A stretch of 64,000 nt of DNA, taken from the NCBI RefSeq assembly GCF_003584105.1, contig NZ_QXFO01000015.1:30252-94251 (forward strand). The letters run 5' to 3'. Positions 54,701 through 62,987 of this stretch are shown piece after piece (within the stretch, counting starts at the first letter, position 1; every line of letters starts with the position of its first letter). This DNA comes from Flagellimonas taeanensis (GTDB taxonomy: Bacteria; Bacteroidota; Bacteroidia; Flavobacteriales; Flavobacteriaceae). Position numbers and translations under genes: made by a program. The notes under the pieces were generated by a model. It worked only from the letters and a program-made list of their open reading frames with translations. It made no database searches and was not told the DNA's origin.

Positions 54701-57700
54701 GAACAGGGTTTTGAAGCAGGCCGCACCGGGGAACGATTGGGCCATTTCTGGACCGGGTGATGACAACAGCATCGAATTTGGATATCAGGCCAATGCAGCC
54801 AATGAAGTACGCCTTTTCCAAGTCAGTACGGTCTTTGGCAATGGCATCTATGGCCCCACACTTACTCTTGGAGGCGGATCGGGTTATTATTTGGTCGGAG
54901 AGCTCTACAAAACAGTGACCCGTGACGAGAACCACGATGGTACGTCCACAAAACTGCACACGGTGGAGGAGTTCACGGACAAGCAGGGCAGGGTGGTGCT
55001 CAAACGCACCTATGCAAACATGGATACGGACAACAATGGAACCGTGGAGCAGGAAGTGCCCCACGACACCTATTATGTCTATGACGATTATGGGAACCTG
55101 ACCTATGTGCTTCCCCCGAAGATGGACGCCAGTTCAGCCACACTGATGACCCTCGAGGGGCAGTTGGACGAACTCGGTTACCAGTACGTTTACGACCATA
55201 GGAACCGCTTGGTGGAGAAAAAGATCCCGGGCAAGGGCCAGGAACATATCGTGTACAACAAGCTGGACCAACCCATCATGACGCGAGACGCCCTATTGGA
55301 GGGCCAGGGCAAATGGCTGTTCACCCGGTACGATGCCCATGGCCGTGTGGCGTTCACCGGGATGGCCACCGGTGGCAGCAGACAGGCGGAGCAGACAGCG
55401 GCCAACAATGCCTCCGTGCTATGGGCCGACCAATCCGGAACGGGCACTACCGTGGACGGCATTCCCCTTTATTATGGCACCGGTGGCTACCCCGCACTGG
55501 GGTCGGTGACGGAACTGCACACGGTCAATTACTACGATGGCTACAATGCCACCAGGGACGGCCTATCAAGGCCCGTCGGCCAGGTATTGGGGCAGGACCA
55601 GGCCACAGATGTCACGGGGCTTCCCACCGTGGCAAAGGTGCGGGTGCTGGACCACCCCCAATGGATTACGACCCTGATGGTCTACGACCCCAAGGGCAGG
55701 GCCATATATACCACCTCCCAGAACGGCTACCTCAATACCACCGACATCGTGGAGACCGAGCTCGACTTTACGGGAAGGGCAAAACAGACCAAGGCCACGC
55801 ACCAGCGTACCGGTTATGTGGACATCCTAACGGTGGACACCTATGGTTACGACCATGTTGGGCGTCTGGTACAACAGGAGCAGACCCTGGGCGGGCATAC
55901 GGAACTGTTGGTCCACAACCAGTACGATGCCCTGGGGCAACTGGAGACCAAACAGGTGGGCAACACGCTGGGCAACCCCCTGCAGACGGTGGACTATGCC
56001 TACAATGTGAGGGGCTGGCTAAAATCCATCAACGACCCAGCCAACCTGGGCAGCGACCTTTTTGCCTTCGGGATCAACTACAACACGGTGTCCCATGGCG
56101 GAACGGCCCTGTACAACGGAAATATCAGCGAGACGGAGTGGCGCACGGCCAACACCGACAATGCACTGAAATGGTATAAATATGGTTATGATGCGTTGAA
56201 CAGGATTGAAAATGCCCAGAACTGGAACAATAGTTACAACCTGTCTTATGTGACCTATGACAAGAATGGGAACATAAGGACATTAAAACGTCATGGATGG
56301 CAGAATAGCAGTAATTATTGGGACATGGACGTGCTGGACTATGACTATTTCAACAGTGAGGCCAGTAATAGACTCTACAAAGTACGTGATGACGGGAACG
56401 ATGCTTATGGCTTTAAGGACAGTGGTAACGATGACCAGGACTATTGGTATGACGCCAACGGCAACATGACTTCCGACCTGAATCGGGGGATAGCAGCAGG
56501 CGGTATCGAGTACAACCACCTGAACATGCCAGTCAAGATCACGGTGAGTAGTGGCGGCAATGCGGGAGTGCTTGACTATGTTTACGATGCCACCGGTGTA
56601 AAGCTCAGAAAGGTCAACAGCAACGGTACCACCACTGATTATGTTGGTAATTACGTTTATGAGAACGGTAACCTGAAACAGATAACCCATCCCGGGGGCT
56701 ACATCGAACCCGATGGACAGGGCGGCTATGACTATGTGTACCGTTACGTTGACATCTGGGGCAATACCCGTGTCACCTATGCCGATGACAATGGCAACGG
56801 TTCCATTGATGGTGCTTCCGAGATACGGAGGGAGCAGAACTACTACCCCTTTGGATTGGAGCACAAGGGGTACAACTCGGCCTCGTATGGTGTGGAAAAC
56901 AATTTGAAGACCTATCAGGGACAGGAGTTCACCGATGACCTTGGGCTGAACACCCATGAATGGAGATACCGTATCGGAGACCCGGCCATTGGCAGGTTCT
57001 GGCAGGTGGATCCATTGGCGGAGGACTATATGTACAACTCCACCTATGCCTTCCAAGAGAACAAGCTTGGCATGGGGGTTGAACTGGAGGGATTAGAGTT
57101 GGCGGAATGGTTCATGGACAATGTTTGGCACGGTCTTTTGGGTCAACCACGGGGAGGGAACACCAACACCCATTTGGACAACACTTTTACGGCCAACACT
57201 CCGACCAAGAACAAGACGGGGAACTATTTTGGCGATGTAGTTTATAATTTAGCCGGGGGCGAGACCATATCAAAGGCAATAGACGGAGATGACAGGGCCG
57301 AAGGTCAAGTGATAATGAACGCTATACTCTTGTTCCAGCCGGGACCTAAAGGAAGTGGGGCTGCTGATGACGTGGTCAAAAACACTGCTGATGATGTTGT
57401 AAATGCCAGCACAAAAAAAATGAGGGGTCGATTAGGGAATGCCACGACGAGAGCCCAAAATAGTGCAATAGCTGACGAACTTGAATCAAGAGGATATGAA
57501 ATTACAGGTGGTGGGGGAAGAACGAAGGAGGAATATCTAAAGCCTTTAGATGGCGGAAGCACAGGAGGTTCTTATCCTGATATTACAGCAACAAAGGATG
57601 GGCGAACATTGAGAGTTAACACCGTAGATACAAAAGTAAGCGGAGCTATGACAAAGCGTGAGGCTGAGAATGCCGAAAGAATAAGAGCTCAAAGACCATA

Positions 57701-57734
57701 TGATCACTTATTGATTATACCGAAAAGCCAATAA
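51792..57734 (+). CDS. Large RHS polymorphic toxin, rear half with nuclease-like tip (operon 2)
   Basis: The start at ATG 51792 gives a 1980-residue protein with a clear signal peptide (1-20, ending at AFAQ); an in-frame ATG at 51753 is less likely. A MopE-like metal-binding motif (DRDNDGYGD, DCNDYDNTIY, CDGKDNDCDGQIDEG, about 45-115) precedes five 85-residue Ig-like repeats (about 115-540). A DTDGDGLGN/DKDGDGFGE linker, a DUF6443 start (SDENYIFTRTFQ), YD repeats and the RHS core (YYPFGLEHKGYN, AIGRFWQVDP) follow. The last 105 residues (GSYPDITATKDGRTLRVNTVD, RPYDHLLIIPK) resemble restriction-nuclease-like toxin tips, with Asn-x-x-Asp in place of a Glu-x-Lys. The DNA becomes AT-rich here. The stop overlaps the immunity gene by 1 base. 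Confidence 0.85.
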   Translation: MKRFFTTLILAVVSLCAFAQEKDNGGDGNDDPGAVLMDIPPGGGDPNDPIWNRDRDNDGYGDPNTTITNPTKPAGYVANALDCNDYDNTIYYGAPERCDGKDNDCDGQIDEGVVVPATAGGSNVGRCGPGTVTLTATVGSGGNTIRWYSAASGGTLLHSGTSFTTPSLSSTTSYYAESYNTLTYCKATTRKLIQAVINPIPATAGGNNVARCGPGTVTLTATVGSGGNTIRWYSAASGGTLLHTGTSYTTPSISSTTSYYAQSYNSSTGCSASSRKQIQAVVNTVPATAGGSNVERCGPGTVTLTASVGSGGNAIRWYSAASGGTLLHTGTSYTTPSISSTTSYYAQSYNSSTGCSASSRKQIQAVVNTVPVEAGGSNVPRCGPGTVTLTATVGSGGNNIRWYSAASGGTLLHTGTSYTTPSISSTTSYYAESYHTGTTCKATTRRQIQAVINPIPATAGGSNVERCGPGTVTLTATVGSGGNTIRWYSASSGGTLLHTGPSFITPTLSSTTSYYAESYHTGTTCMAPTRVQIQAVINAVPIWYADTDGDGLGNPSSSIADCNQPTGYVSNNSDYDDSSTMITNLAPQTFYSDKDGDGFGESTPTIYASFKPLGFTDNTLDECPEVPGAINGCDYQSPGFSDENYIFTRTFQTEMSSSSAIKSNKDVLESITYFDGLGRSKQQISIKGSTGLSNIISPNTPSGWVMDWTEGTDGTGFFNRNGGVIENERLYGPNPFGEKTLIWACGNDPASDADGGWNTDYINVDKTKTYRYMVWVRRDQSNDGTTYHGTQNVDNLGGGANSNPYFWAGDLPQLDKWYLLVGIVHPYGHSGGDSGVSGVYDLQGNKVIDGTEYKWGSTTTTSRFRSYLYYATDVNVRQYFYQPILEIVDGNEVPLEQMFGNEGYADMVTHIGYDAFGRPAKEYLPYSEPGGTVGSYRTNALVATEDFYDVSKYDNTSNPYSEKQYEPSPLNRVLKQAAPGNDWAISGPGDDNSIEFGYQANAANEVRLFQVSTVFGNGIYGPTLTLGGGSGYYLVGELYKTVTRDENHDGTSTKLHTVEEFTDKQGRVVLKRTYANMDTDNNGTVEQEVPHDTYYVYDDYGNLTYVLPPKMDASSATLMTLEGQLDELGYQYVYDHRNRLVEKKIPGKGQEHIVYNKLDQPIMTRDALLEGQGKWLFTRYDAHGRVAFTGMATGGSRQAEQTAANNASVLWADQSGTGTTVDGIPLYYGTGGYPALGSVTELHTVNYYDGYNATRDGLSRPVGQVLGQDQATDVTGLPTVAKVRVLDHPQWITTLMVYDPKGRAIYTTSQNGYLNTTDIVETELDFTGRAKQTKATHQRTGYVDILTVDTYGYDHVGRLVQQEQTLGGHTELLVHNQYDALGQLETKQVGNTLGNPLQTVDYAYNVRGWLKSINDPANLGSDLFAFGINYNTVSHGGTALYNGNISETEWRTANTDNALKWYKYGYDALNRIENAQNWNNSYNLSYVTYDKNGNIRTLKRHGWQNSSNYWDMDVLDYDYFNSEASNRLYKVRDDGNDAYGFKDSGNDDQDYWYDANGNMTSDLNRGIAAGGIEYNHLNMPVKITVSSGGNAGVLDYVYDATGVKLRKVNSNGTTTDYVGNYVYENGNLKQITHPGGYIEPDGQGGYDYVYRYVDIWGNTRVTYADDNGNGSIDGASEIRREQNYYPFGLEHKGYNSASYGVENNLKTYQGQEFTDDLGLNTHEWRYRIGDPAIGRFWQVDPLAEDYMYNSTYAFQENKLGMGVELEGLELAEWFMDNVWHGLLGQPRGGNTNTHLDNTFTANTPTKNKTGNYFGDVVYNLAGGETISKAIDGDDRAEGQVIMNAILLFQPGPKGSGAADDVVKNTADDVVNASTKKMRGRLGNATTRAQNSAIADELESRGYEITGGGGRTKEEYLKPLDGGSTGGSYPDITATKDGRTLRVNTVDTKVSGAMTKREAENAERIRAQRPYDHLLIIPKSQ
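52135..53410 (+). repeat. Five tandem 255-base repeats inside the RHS toxin gene
   Basis: Units with a period of 255 bases (85 codons) start at about 52135, 52390, 52645, 52900 and 53155. They are near identical at the DNA level (for example GGCAGTGGGGGCAA and GGTACCCTGTTGCA recur in each) and encode Ig-like modules with RCGPGTVTLTA and IRWYSAASGGTLLH. Units 2 and 3 share the ending SSTGCSASSRKQIQ; units 1 and 5 have other endings, so the array has been shuffled by recombination. Confidence 0.9.
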
Positions 57735-58270
57735 TGGGAAAGGAAATATTTTTGTTGGAAACAAAAGAAGGCTTGATGAAACTATTAGATTTCATTGAGT
57801 CTTCTTTTGAAATAAAATATATCAGGGCAGGTTTATTAGATGAACACCCAAAAACTAAAAATTCCTTAACGGATAAATTAGAGTTAGGGATTGTGGATCA
57901 CAAAGACTGGAACTTTAACGAGAAATATTTGATTTTAAAACAAAACGATGAGTTACATGTTCGAGAAGTTCCTCAAAAAAAGGGGGGCATCAAATATGCT
58001 ATCGACCAGATGAAGAATGCAGATAGTTTGATTATCAGTCTGGGAGGTTATAACAAAACAGAGAATGCAATAATTGCGAGCAAAATAACTACTAAAAACA
58101 ACACTTCGTTCACTAATCTTTTCTTTAAAAAGCTTAATGAGTTTTTAAAGGCTAACAATAAAAAAGTGGAGAGTTTTTACATTGGTGCCGATGCCTTAAT
58201 CATGGCAAAAGAGGGAACCCGTTTAACGGAAGACGCACGCTTGGAAGAAACTCATGACATAAGTGCCTAA
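57734..58270 (+). CDS. Putative immunity protein for the operon 2 toxin
   Basis: This 178-residue soluble protein begins at the last base of the toxin stop codon, the usual place of a cognate immunity gene, and is AT-rich like the toxin tip. Segments such as GIKYAIDQMKNADSLIISLGGYNK and FYIGADALIMAKEGTRL do not place it in a family I know. It is predicted to neutralise the nuclease-like tip. It ends by a 4-base overlap with the convergent DUF3805 gene. Confidence 0.65.
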   Translation: MGKEIFLLETKEGLMKLLDFIESSFEIKYIRAGLLDEHPKTKNSLTDKLELGIVDHKDWNFNEKYLILKQNDELHVREVPQKKGGIKYAIDQMKNADSLIISLGGYNKTENAIIASKITTKNNTSFTNLFFKKLNEFLKANNKKVESFYIGADALIMAKEGTRLTEDARLEETHDISA

Positions 58271-58740
58271 AGCGGTTCGAATATTGCATTTTCCACTTGA
58301 TAGGTGATAAAATCTATCTCTTGTCTTACGCATTCCGAATCCAATTCTTCGGAAAGCACGGTATAGGAGAAGTTGACCAATCTGGTTTTATTGAATTGGA
58401 TAGACTGGACTAAAGACCAATAATAGATGGTTATATCTAACCCATCATCCGTTGCCTCTTCATAGAACATTTTGTAGGCGTTTTTATTGGGTAGCACCAT
58501 GGTTTTTGACCCTTTGTTAAGGGTCAAATCGTTTAATACATCAGCGGTATTTACGATATTGGAACTCTCAGGAACTTTAATTGAAATGATTTTTACTCTT
58601 AATGTGCCGGACTTTGGGGAGTTTTTGTAGAAAGTTCCACCATCGTTATCGTCGTATTCTTCAATCCAATTTTTTGGAATCTCAAAACTCAATATACCAC
58701 GATAAGTTATTAGTTTTTTGTTTTTTAAATCTGAACTCAT
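58267..58740 (-). CDS. DUF3805-like protein
   Basis: This 157-residue protein has the pattern of DUF3805: an N-terminal YRGILSFEIPKNW strand pair followed by GGTFYKNSPKSGTLRVKIIS and a C-terminal helix with DFITYQVENAIFE. It is related in fold to small domains often found as immunity or accessory proteins beside toxins. It converges on the operon 2 immunity gene with a 4-base overlap and is followed upstream by an XRE regulator on the same strand. It may be an orphan immunity protein or cargo of the neighbouring mobile module. Confidence 0.7.
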   Translation of the reverse strand: MSSDLKNKKLITYRGILSFEIPKNWIEEYDDNDGGTFYKNSPKSGTLRVKIISIKVPESSNIVNTADVLNDLTLNKGSKTMVLPNKNAYKMFYEEATDDGLDITIYYWSLVQSIQFNKTRLVNFSYTVLSEELDSECVRQEIDFITYQVENAIFEPL

Positions 58741-58748
58741 TGTATGGA

Positions 58749-59078
58749 TTAAGCATACGCTTTTTTTGCCTTAAAATCACGAATGGACATGTCGATAAAG
58801 TAGAAGAGTTTCTCCCTAACCTCTTGTGGAAGTTCCTGCACTTCAAGGATGCGCTGCAAGGTCTTGGTGTCCAGTTCCACATCGGTCTTGCCCACCAAAT
58901 AATCGAGGGAGACTTCTAAAAGGTCTGCTAATTTAGTGGCAGTCTCTATCGAAGGCTTCATCTCATCACGTTCATAACGGCCGATGACGGGTGCCTTGGT
59001 GCCAAGGTGCTTGGCGACTTCTTCCTGCGACAGTCCCTTGGACTTCCTTACTTCCGATAGGCGTTTGCCAAAACTCAT
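58749..59078 (-). CDS. XRE-family helix-turn-helix regulator
   Basis: This 109-residue protein has an N-terminal Cro/CI-type HTH (about residues 5-60) with LSEVRKSKGLSQEEVAKHLG and RYERDEMKPSIETATKLADLL. A C-terminal helical tail (about 65-109) with QELPQEVREKLFYFIDMSI may dimerise. It lies 8 bases upstream of the DUF3805 gene on the same strand and divergent from the ATPase-recombinase operon at 59220, so it probably represses the promoters of the 141-base divergent gap. Such control is common in mobile elements. Confidence 0.9.
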   Translation of the reverse strand: MSFGKRLSEVRKSKGLSQEEVAKHLGTKAPVIGRYERDEMKPSIETATKLADLLEVSLDYLVGKTDVELDTKTLQRILEVQELPQEVREKLFYFIDMSIRDFKAKKAYA

Positions 59079-59219
59079 AAGTACTGTTTGTTACGGATAA
59101 ACCTAGTGTTCAACAAATGTACAGAACCTAAAAGTATTTATCAAATAGTATAAGTGTTGTCAATTTAGAATTGATTAGTTACTTTTGATACTGAAAAGTA
59201 CTATCAAAATATTTTTGCG

Positions 59220-60794
59220 ATGCTGAACACCACCGACCCGAACAATTACGAATACACCACAGAGCACCTAGAAATCCATATCCTCGGGGGCATGAAGGCC
59301 ACCAAACTCGAAACCTTACGAGTGACGCTAAGCGTTCAGAAGCCAAAGTCCCACAACATCCTGCGCCACTCGATAGACCTGTACAACGACAACCAGACCG
59401 AAAGGTTGGTGAGGAAGGTGGCCGAAAGGTTGGAGATTGGTACGACCATCGTAAGGCGCACCTTGCAGGAACTGACCAAGGAACTGGAAAACCACCGCTT
59501 CCTGTTGTTGGAGCAACAGCAAGTCGCCTCACCCTCCAAGGAGTTGAACGCAAGGGAAACCAAAGAGGCTGAAACCTTCCTAAAGAAAAAGAACCTGTTA
59601 CAACTCACCAATGAACTCATCGGAAAATCGGGTGTCATCGGGGAGCATACCAACCGATTGCTGATGTACCTGATATTCACGAGCAGAAAGACCAACAACC
59701 CGTTGCACTGCATCAGCCTAGGGAGCAGCGGGGCGGGAAAGACCCACCTACAATCCAAGGTGGCCGAACTCATACCACAGGAGGACAAAGTGGAGATTAC
59801 CGTTTTAAGTGCCAATGCCTTTTATTACTTCAACAGAACGGAACTGCAACATAAGTTGATACTCATCGAGGACTTGGACGGGGCGGAATCCGTACTCTAT
59901 CCGCTCAGGGAACTCCAATCCAAAAAGCGCATCACGAAAACGGTCGTCCACAAGGATGCCAAAGGAACCACCAAGACCATACACCTAACGGTAGAAGGTC
60001 CGGTGAGCGTTGCGGGCTGTACCACCCAAGAGTCCGTTTACGAGGACAACAGCAACCGAAGCTTCCTTTTGTACATTGACGAATCCGCCGAGCAGGACAA
60101 GCGTATCATGGACTACCAGCGGTTGGCAAGTGCGGGCAAAATCGATGAACAGGGACAACTAGAGGCTGCCGAACTGTTGTGCAACGTGCAACGGGTATTG
60201 AGGCCCATCAAAGTGATAAACCCCTATGCGGAATTTTTGGAACTACCGGGATCGGTGTTCAAGCCACGACGGACGAACAGCCACTACTTACAATTTATAG
60301 AGGCGATTACCTTTTACAAGCAATGCCAACGGGAATCGAAGGTCGATTCCCAAACAGGGGAAATGTATATTGAGACTACGATTGAGGACATCAGGGAGGC
60401 CAACGAACTTATCATGGATGTGCTGCTGCGAAAATCCGACATCATCACAGGGGCCTGTAGGAACTACTTGGAGGAACTCAAAAAACAAGGTGACCGCTTC
60501 ACCGCCCTTGAAATGCGACGGAAACTGAAAGTGAAGAAAACGACCCAATGGCGTTACCATCAACAACTGTTGGAGAACGGTTATATCAAGAAAGTAAAAA
60601 AGAAGGGGGAGGGCCTTGTGAGCTACGAAGTGGCCGACCCCGACGAATACAGGGCATTGGAGGAAACCATATCCCAAGCCCTAAAGACCTGCCTTGATAA
60701 GATAACCGTCAACGGCGACCCTGCCCGTTCCACCGTTCCAAGGCGTTCCACTGCCAAAATGGAACAGGTAAAACACAGAAATAGAGCCAGTTGA
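59220..60794 (+). CDS. P-loop ATPase like the C-terminal part of mobile-element DNA primases
   Basis: This 524-residue protein has a Walker A motif (SLGSSGAGKTH at about residues 169-179), a Walker B-like LILIEDLDGAE and downstream VEGPVSVAGCTTQESV and LLYIDESAEQDKRI. This series is the same as in the ATPase half of CHC2/toprim-type primases of phages and islands, but the zinc finger and toprim domains are missing. An N-terminal 130 residues and a C-terminal winged-helix-like region (about 440-490) complete it. It is the first gene of an operon with two tyrosine recombinases, so it may help replication or strand handling of the element. Confidence 0.7.
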   Translation: MLNTTDPNNYEYTTEHLEIHILGGMKATKLETLRVTLSVQKPKSHNILRHSIDLYNDNQTERLVRKVAERLEIGTTIVRRTLQELTKELENHRFLLLEQQQVASPSKELNARETKEAETFLKKKNLLQLTNELIGKSGVIGEHTNRLLMYLIFTSRKTNNPLHCISLGSSGAGKTHLQSKVAELIPQEDKVEITVLSANAFYYFNRTELQHKLILIEDLDGAESVLYPLRELQSKKRITKTVVHKDAKGTTKTIHLTVEGPVSVAGCTTQESVYEDNSNRSFLLYIDESAEQDKRIMDYQRLASAGKIDEQGQLEAAELLCNVQRVLRPIKVINPYAEFLELPGSVFKPRRTNSHYLQFIEAITFYKQCQRESKVDSQTGEMYIETTIEDIREANELIMDVLLRKSDIITGACRNYLEELKKQGDRFTALEMRRKLKVKKTTQWRYHQQLLENGYIKKVKKKGEGLVSYEVADPDEYRALEETISQALKTCLDKITVNGDPARSTVPRRSTAKMEQVKHRNRAS

Positions 60795-60831
60795 ACCATC
60801 TGTTCCACTAAAACTCCAAAAACACATACCC

Positions 60832-61758
60832 ATGCAAAAATTACCGTTGCACAATCGTACCTATAAAGCATTGCTGCTCTCCTTCAAGGAATGGCTGGGC
60901 ATCCTCGGATATAGCAAGAGCTGTACAAAATACTCGCCCCTTTACCTACGGGAGTTCTTCCACTGGTTGGAACAGAACGGACATACCGACCTGAACACGG
61001 TAATGCAACAGGACATCACCGAATACTATGTCTATCTGCGCCAACGTCCCAACCAAAGCTATGGCGGGGCACTGGGCAATCATAGCCTGAACAACCATAT
61101 CAGTGCCCTGAAACGTTTTAACGAATACCTGAAAAGACACAATGCCAGACCGCTGTCCATCCACCTGCGTTCCGAAAAGACGGACAAACTGGATGCGACC
61201 GACATCGTGAGCCAAGAAGAGATAAAGGAAATGTTCGCCGCTGCCGAACACAGCTATGTGATGCCCCACGTATGCCTGCGTGACAGGGCCATGTTGGTGG
61301 TGCTGTACAGTTGTGGGCTTAGAAGAAATGAAGCCGTGCACTTGAACCTTGGCGATGTGCTCTTTGGACGCAATCGTATACTGGCACGATGGACGAAGAA
61401 CGGAAAGGAACGCCATGTACCGCTCAACGACCACAACATGGAAATCCTCGAGGAATATATCTATGACGGTCGCCCGGTCTTCTACAAGGCCAACGAAACG
61501 GATGCCCTCTTTGTTAACCAACAGGGCGGACGGATGGGAGGGCAGAGCTTTAAGCTACGGTTGCGTGCCATCATAAGGGCCACGGGGAACCCCGAACTGA
61601 TGGAGCGGCGTATCACGCCCCATAAAATGAGGCACAGTATTGCCACCCATTTATTGGAGAACGGGGTGGCCATCGAAACGGTCAGCCGCTTCCTAGGGCA
61701 TACCTCATTGGAATCCACCCAAGTATATACCCACTTGGCAATGCCAAGAGATAATTAA
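60832..61758 (+). CDS. Tyrosine recombinase (XerC/D-like), complete active site
   Basis: This 308-residue recombinase has an N-terminal SAM-like core-binding domain (about 8-105) and a catalytic domain with the first Arg in LYSCGLRRNEAVHL, a Lys strand ARWTKNGKERHVPL, HKMRHSIATHLLENG and GHTSLESTQVYTHL with the nucleophile Tyr. All the expected residues are present, so it should be active. It lacks the arm-binding domain of the integrase at 24957. It is followed by a second recombinase after 6 bases and preceded by the ATPase gene after 37 bases. Confidence 0.92.
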   Translation: MQKLPLHNRTYKALLLSFKEWLGILGYSKSCTKYSPLYLREFFHWLEQNGHTDLNTVMQQDITEYYVYLRQRPNQSYGGALGNHSLNNHISALKRFNEYLKRHNARPLSIHLRSEKTDKLDATDIVSQEEIKEMFAAAEHSYVMPHVCLRDRAMLVVLYSCGLRRNEAVHLNLGDVLFGRNRILARWTKNGKERHVPLNDHNMEILEEYIYDGRPVFYKANETDALFVNQQGGRMGGQSFKLRLRAIIRATGNPELMERRITPHKMRHSIATHLLENGVAIETVSRFLGHTSLESTQVYTHLAMPRDN

Positions 61759-61764
61759 GATGAT

Positions 61765-62652
61765 ATGGACTTTAGAGAATATTTATTGCAGAACCGATAC
61801 AGTGAAAGCACCATCAGGGTACATCTGTTACGAATCGGACGTTTAGGGGACTGGCTAAAAAAGCAGGGCATCAAAGAAAACGGGATGACCTATCCGCAAA
61901 TGTTGCAGTACACCAAATACCTACAAACGGAAAAGGGCTACGAAAGGCAATCCATCAACAACGAGCTGCGGGCGGTAAAACTCTACCACGATCATCTGAT
62001 AGAGGAAAACAGGGCCATGGAGAACCCCGCCACCGATATGTCCATAAGGGGAACCCGTACCAAGGCCATCGGTGATGTATTGGACGAAGAGGAACTGGAA
62101 GACCTGTACTACAGTTATGGAACGGAGCACCATGATACTTTTTTTAGGGCAAGCAAATTGAGGGACAAAACCGTGGTCGGGCTAATGGTCTTCCAAGGTG
62201 TCACTGTCATGGAACTGCACCATATGCAGGAAGAGCACTTACAGTTGAAAAAGGGCAAAGTGGATGTTCCCAGTACCCGAAGGAGCAATGCACGTACCTT
62301 GAACCTACAGCCCTGCCAAATGATGGAGCTGTTGCAGTACATGCAGGAGGCCCGTCCCTATCTATCGGAAAGGGACAGGGGAGGCAATCCGGAGAAACTG
62401 TTCTTTGGCAGCATTGACCAGATGCACAGCATAACCAGTAGGATATTGAAGGCCATGAAAGGGAACAACCAAAAAGTAAAGGGATGTTCCTCACTGCGGA
62501 CAAGCATCATCATCAACTGGCTAAAGAACCACAGCCTTAGAAAGGTCCAGTACATGGCGGGGCACCGATACATTAGCAGCACAGAAAAATATGTCCAGGA
62601 CGACTTGGAAAACCTGCACGACATCGTGGAGAACTTCCATCCGATAAACTAA
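61765..62652 (+). CDS. Second tyrosine recombinase, with altered active site
   Basis: This 295-residue protein has the full recombinase layout: a core-binding domain (1-90) and a catalytic domain. The first catalytic Arg is replaced, as the equivalent segment reads VFQGVTVMELHHM, and the His of the HxxR box is Ser in CSSLRTSIIINW. The second His-containing GHRYISSTEKYV with the Tyr is kept. It may still bind and hold DNA as a partner of the preceding intact recombinase, in the way of paired recombinases in Tn554-like or recombinase-in-trio elements. The ORF is intact, so the change is not recent decay. Confidence 0.85.
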   Translation: MDFREYLLQNRYSESTIRVHLLRIGRLGDWLKKQGIKENGMTYPQMLQYTKYLQTEKGYERQSINNELRAVKLYHDHLIEENRAMENPATDMSIRGTRTKAIGDVLDEEELEDLYYSYGTEHHDTFFRASKLRDKTVVGLMVFQGVTVMELHHMQEEHLQLKKGKVDVPSTRRSNARTLNLQPCQMMELLQYMQEARPYLSERDRGGNPEKLFFGSIDQMHSITSRILKAMKGNNQKVKGCSSLRTSIIINWLKNHSLRKVQYMAGHRYISSTEKYVQDDLENLHDIVENFHPIN

Positions 62653-62682
62653 GGGCCTTCCACTTGCCACCACACCGCCCAA

Positions 62683-62748
62683 GCTATGTTTACATAACGT
62701 TGCATTATGCCTCCAAAAATGGCGCATAATAACGCTATGTAAAATAGC
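62683..62748. repeat. Long imperfect palindrome after the tandem recombinases
   Basis: The arms run 62683-62710 and 62724-62748. Both read GCTAT..TTACATA(A/G)CGTT..ATTATGC in opposite directions, with few mismatches, around a 13-base centre. It begins 30 bases after the second recombinase. The arms could be recombinase-binding halves of an attachment site, or a folded single-strand site. Confidence 0.55.
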
Positions 62749-62931
62749 CGCTCCCTCCACTTCCAAAACCCGAAATAATACCAATATCAAGATGTGTGCG
62801 TGTCATGACAAACACCCCGTTCTCGCATGACGCTCAATCGCCGCTTGGCTACCATTTTTAAAGCTGACGGACGCCACCGCTCGACCCCTTGCAGTCCATC
62901 AACTTTAAAAACGTCCAGAAGCTCGATAACG

Positions 62932-62987
62932 TTTTAAAGAACGACAGGGGAAGTGGATGGCGGGCGGAGCCCTGTCGGTCTTTAAAA
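62932..62987. repeat. Inverted repeat of 18 bases with one mismatch
   Basis: TTTTAAAGAACGACAGGG (62932-62949) is matched in reverse complement by 62970-62987 with one mismatch and a 20-base spacer. Further partial copies of the TTTTAAAG motif lie at about 62856, 62902, 63432 and 63503. This is consistent with repeated protein-binding sites such as a replication, transfer or recombination origin. Confidence 0.5.
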
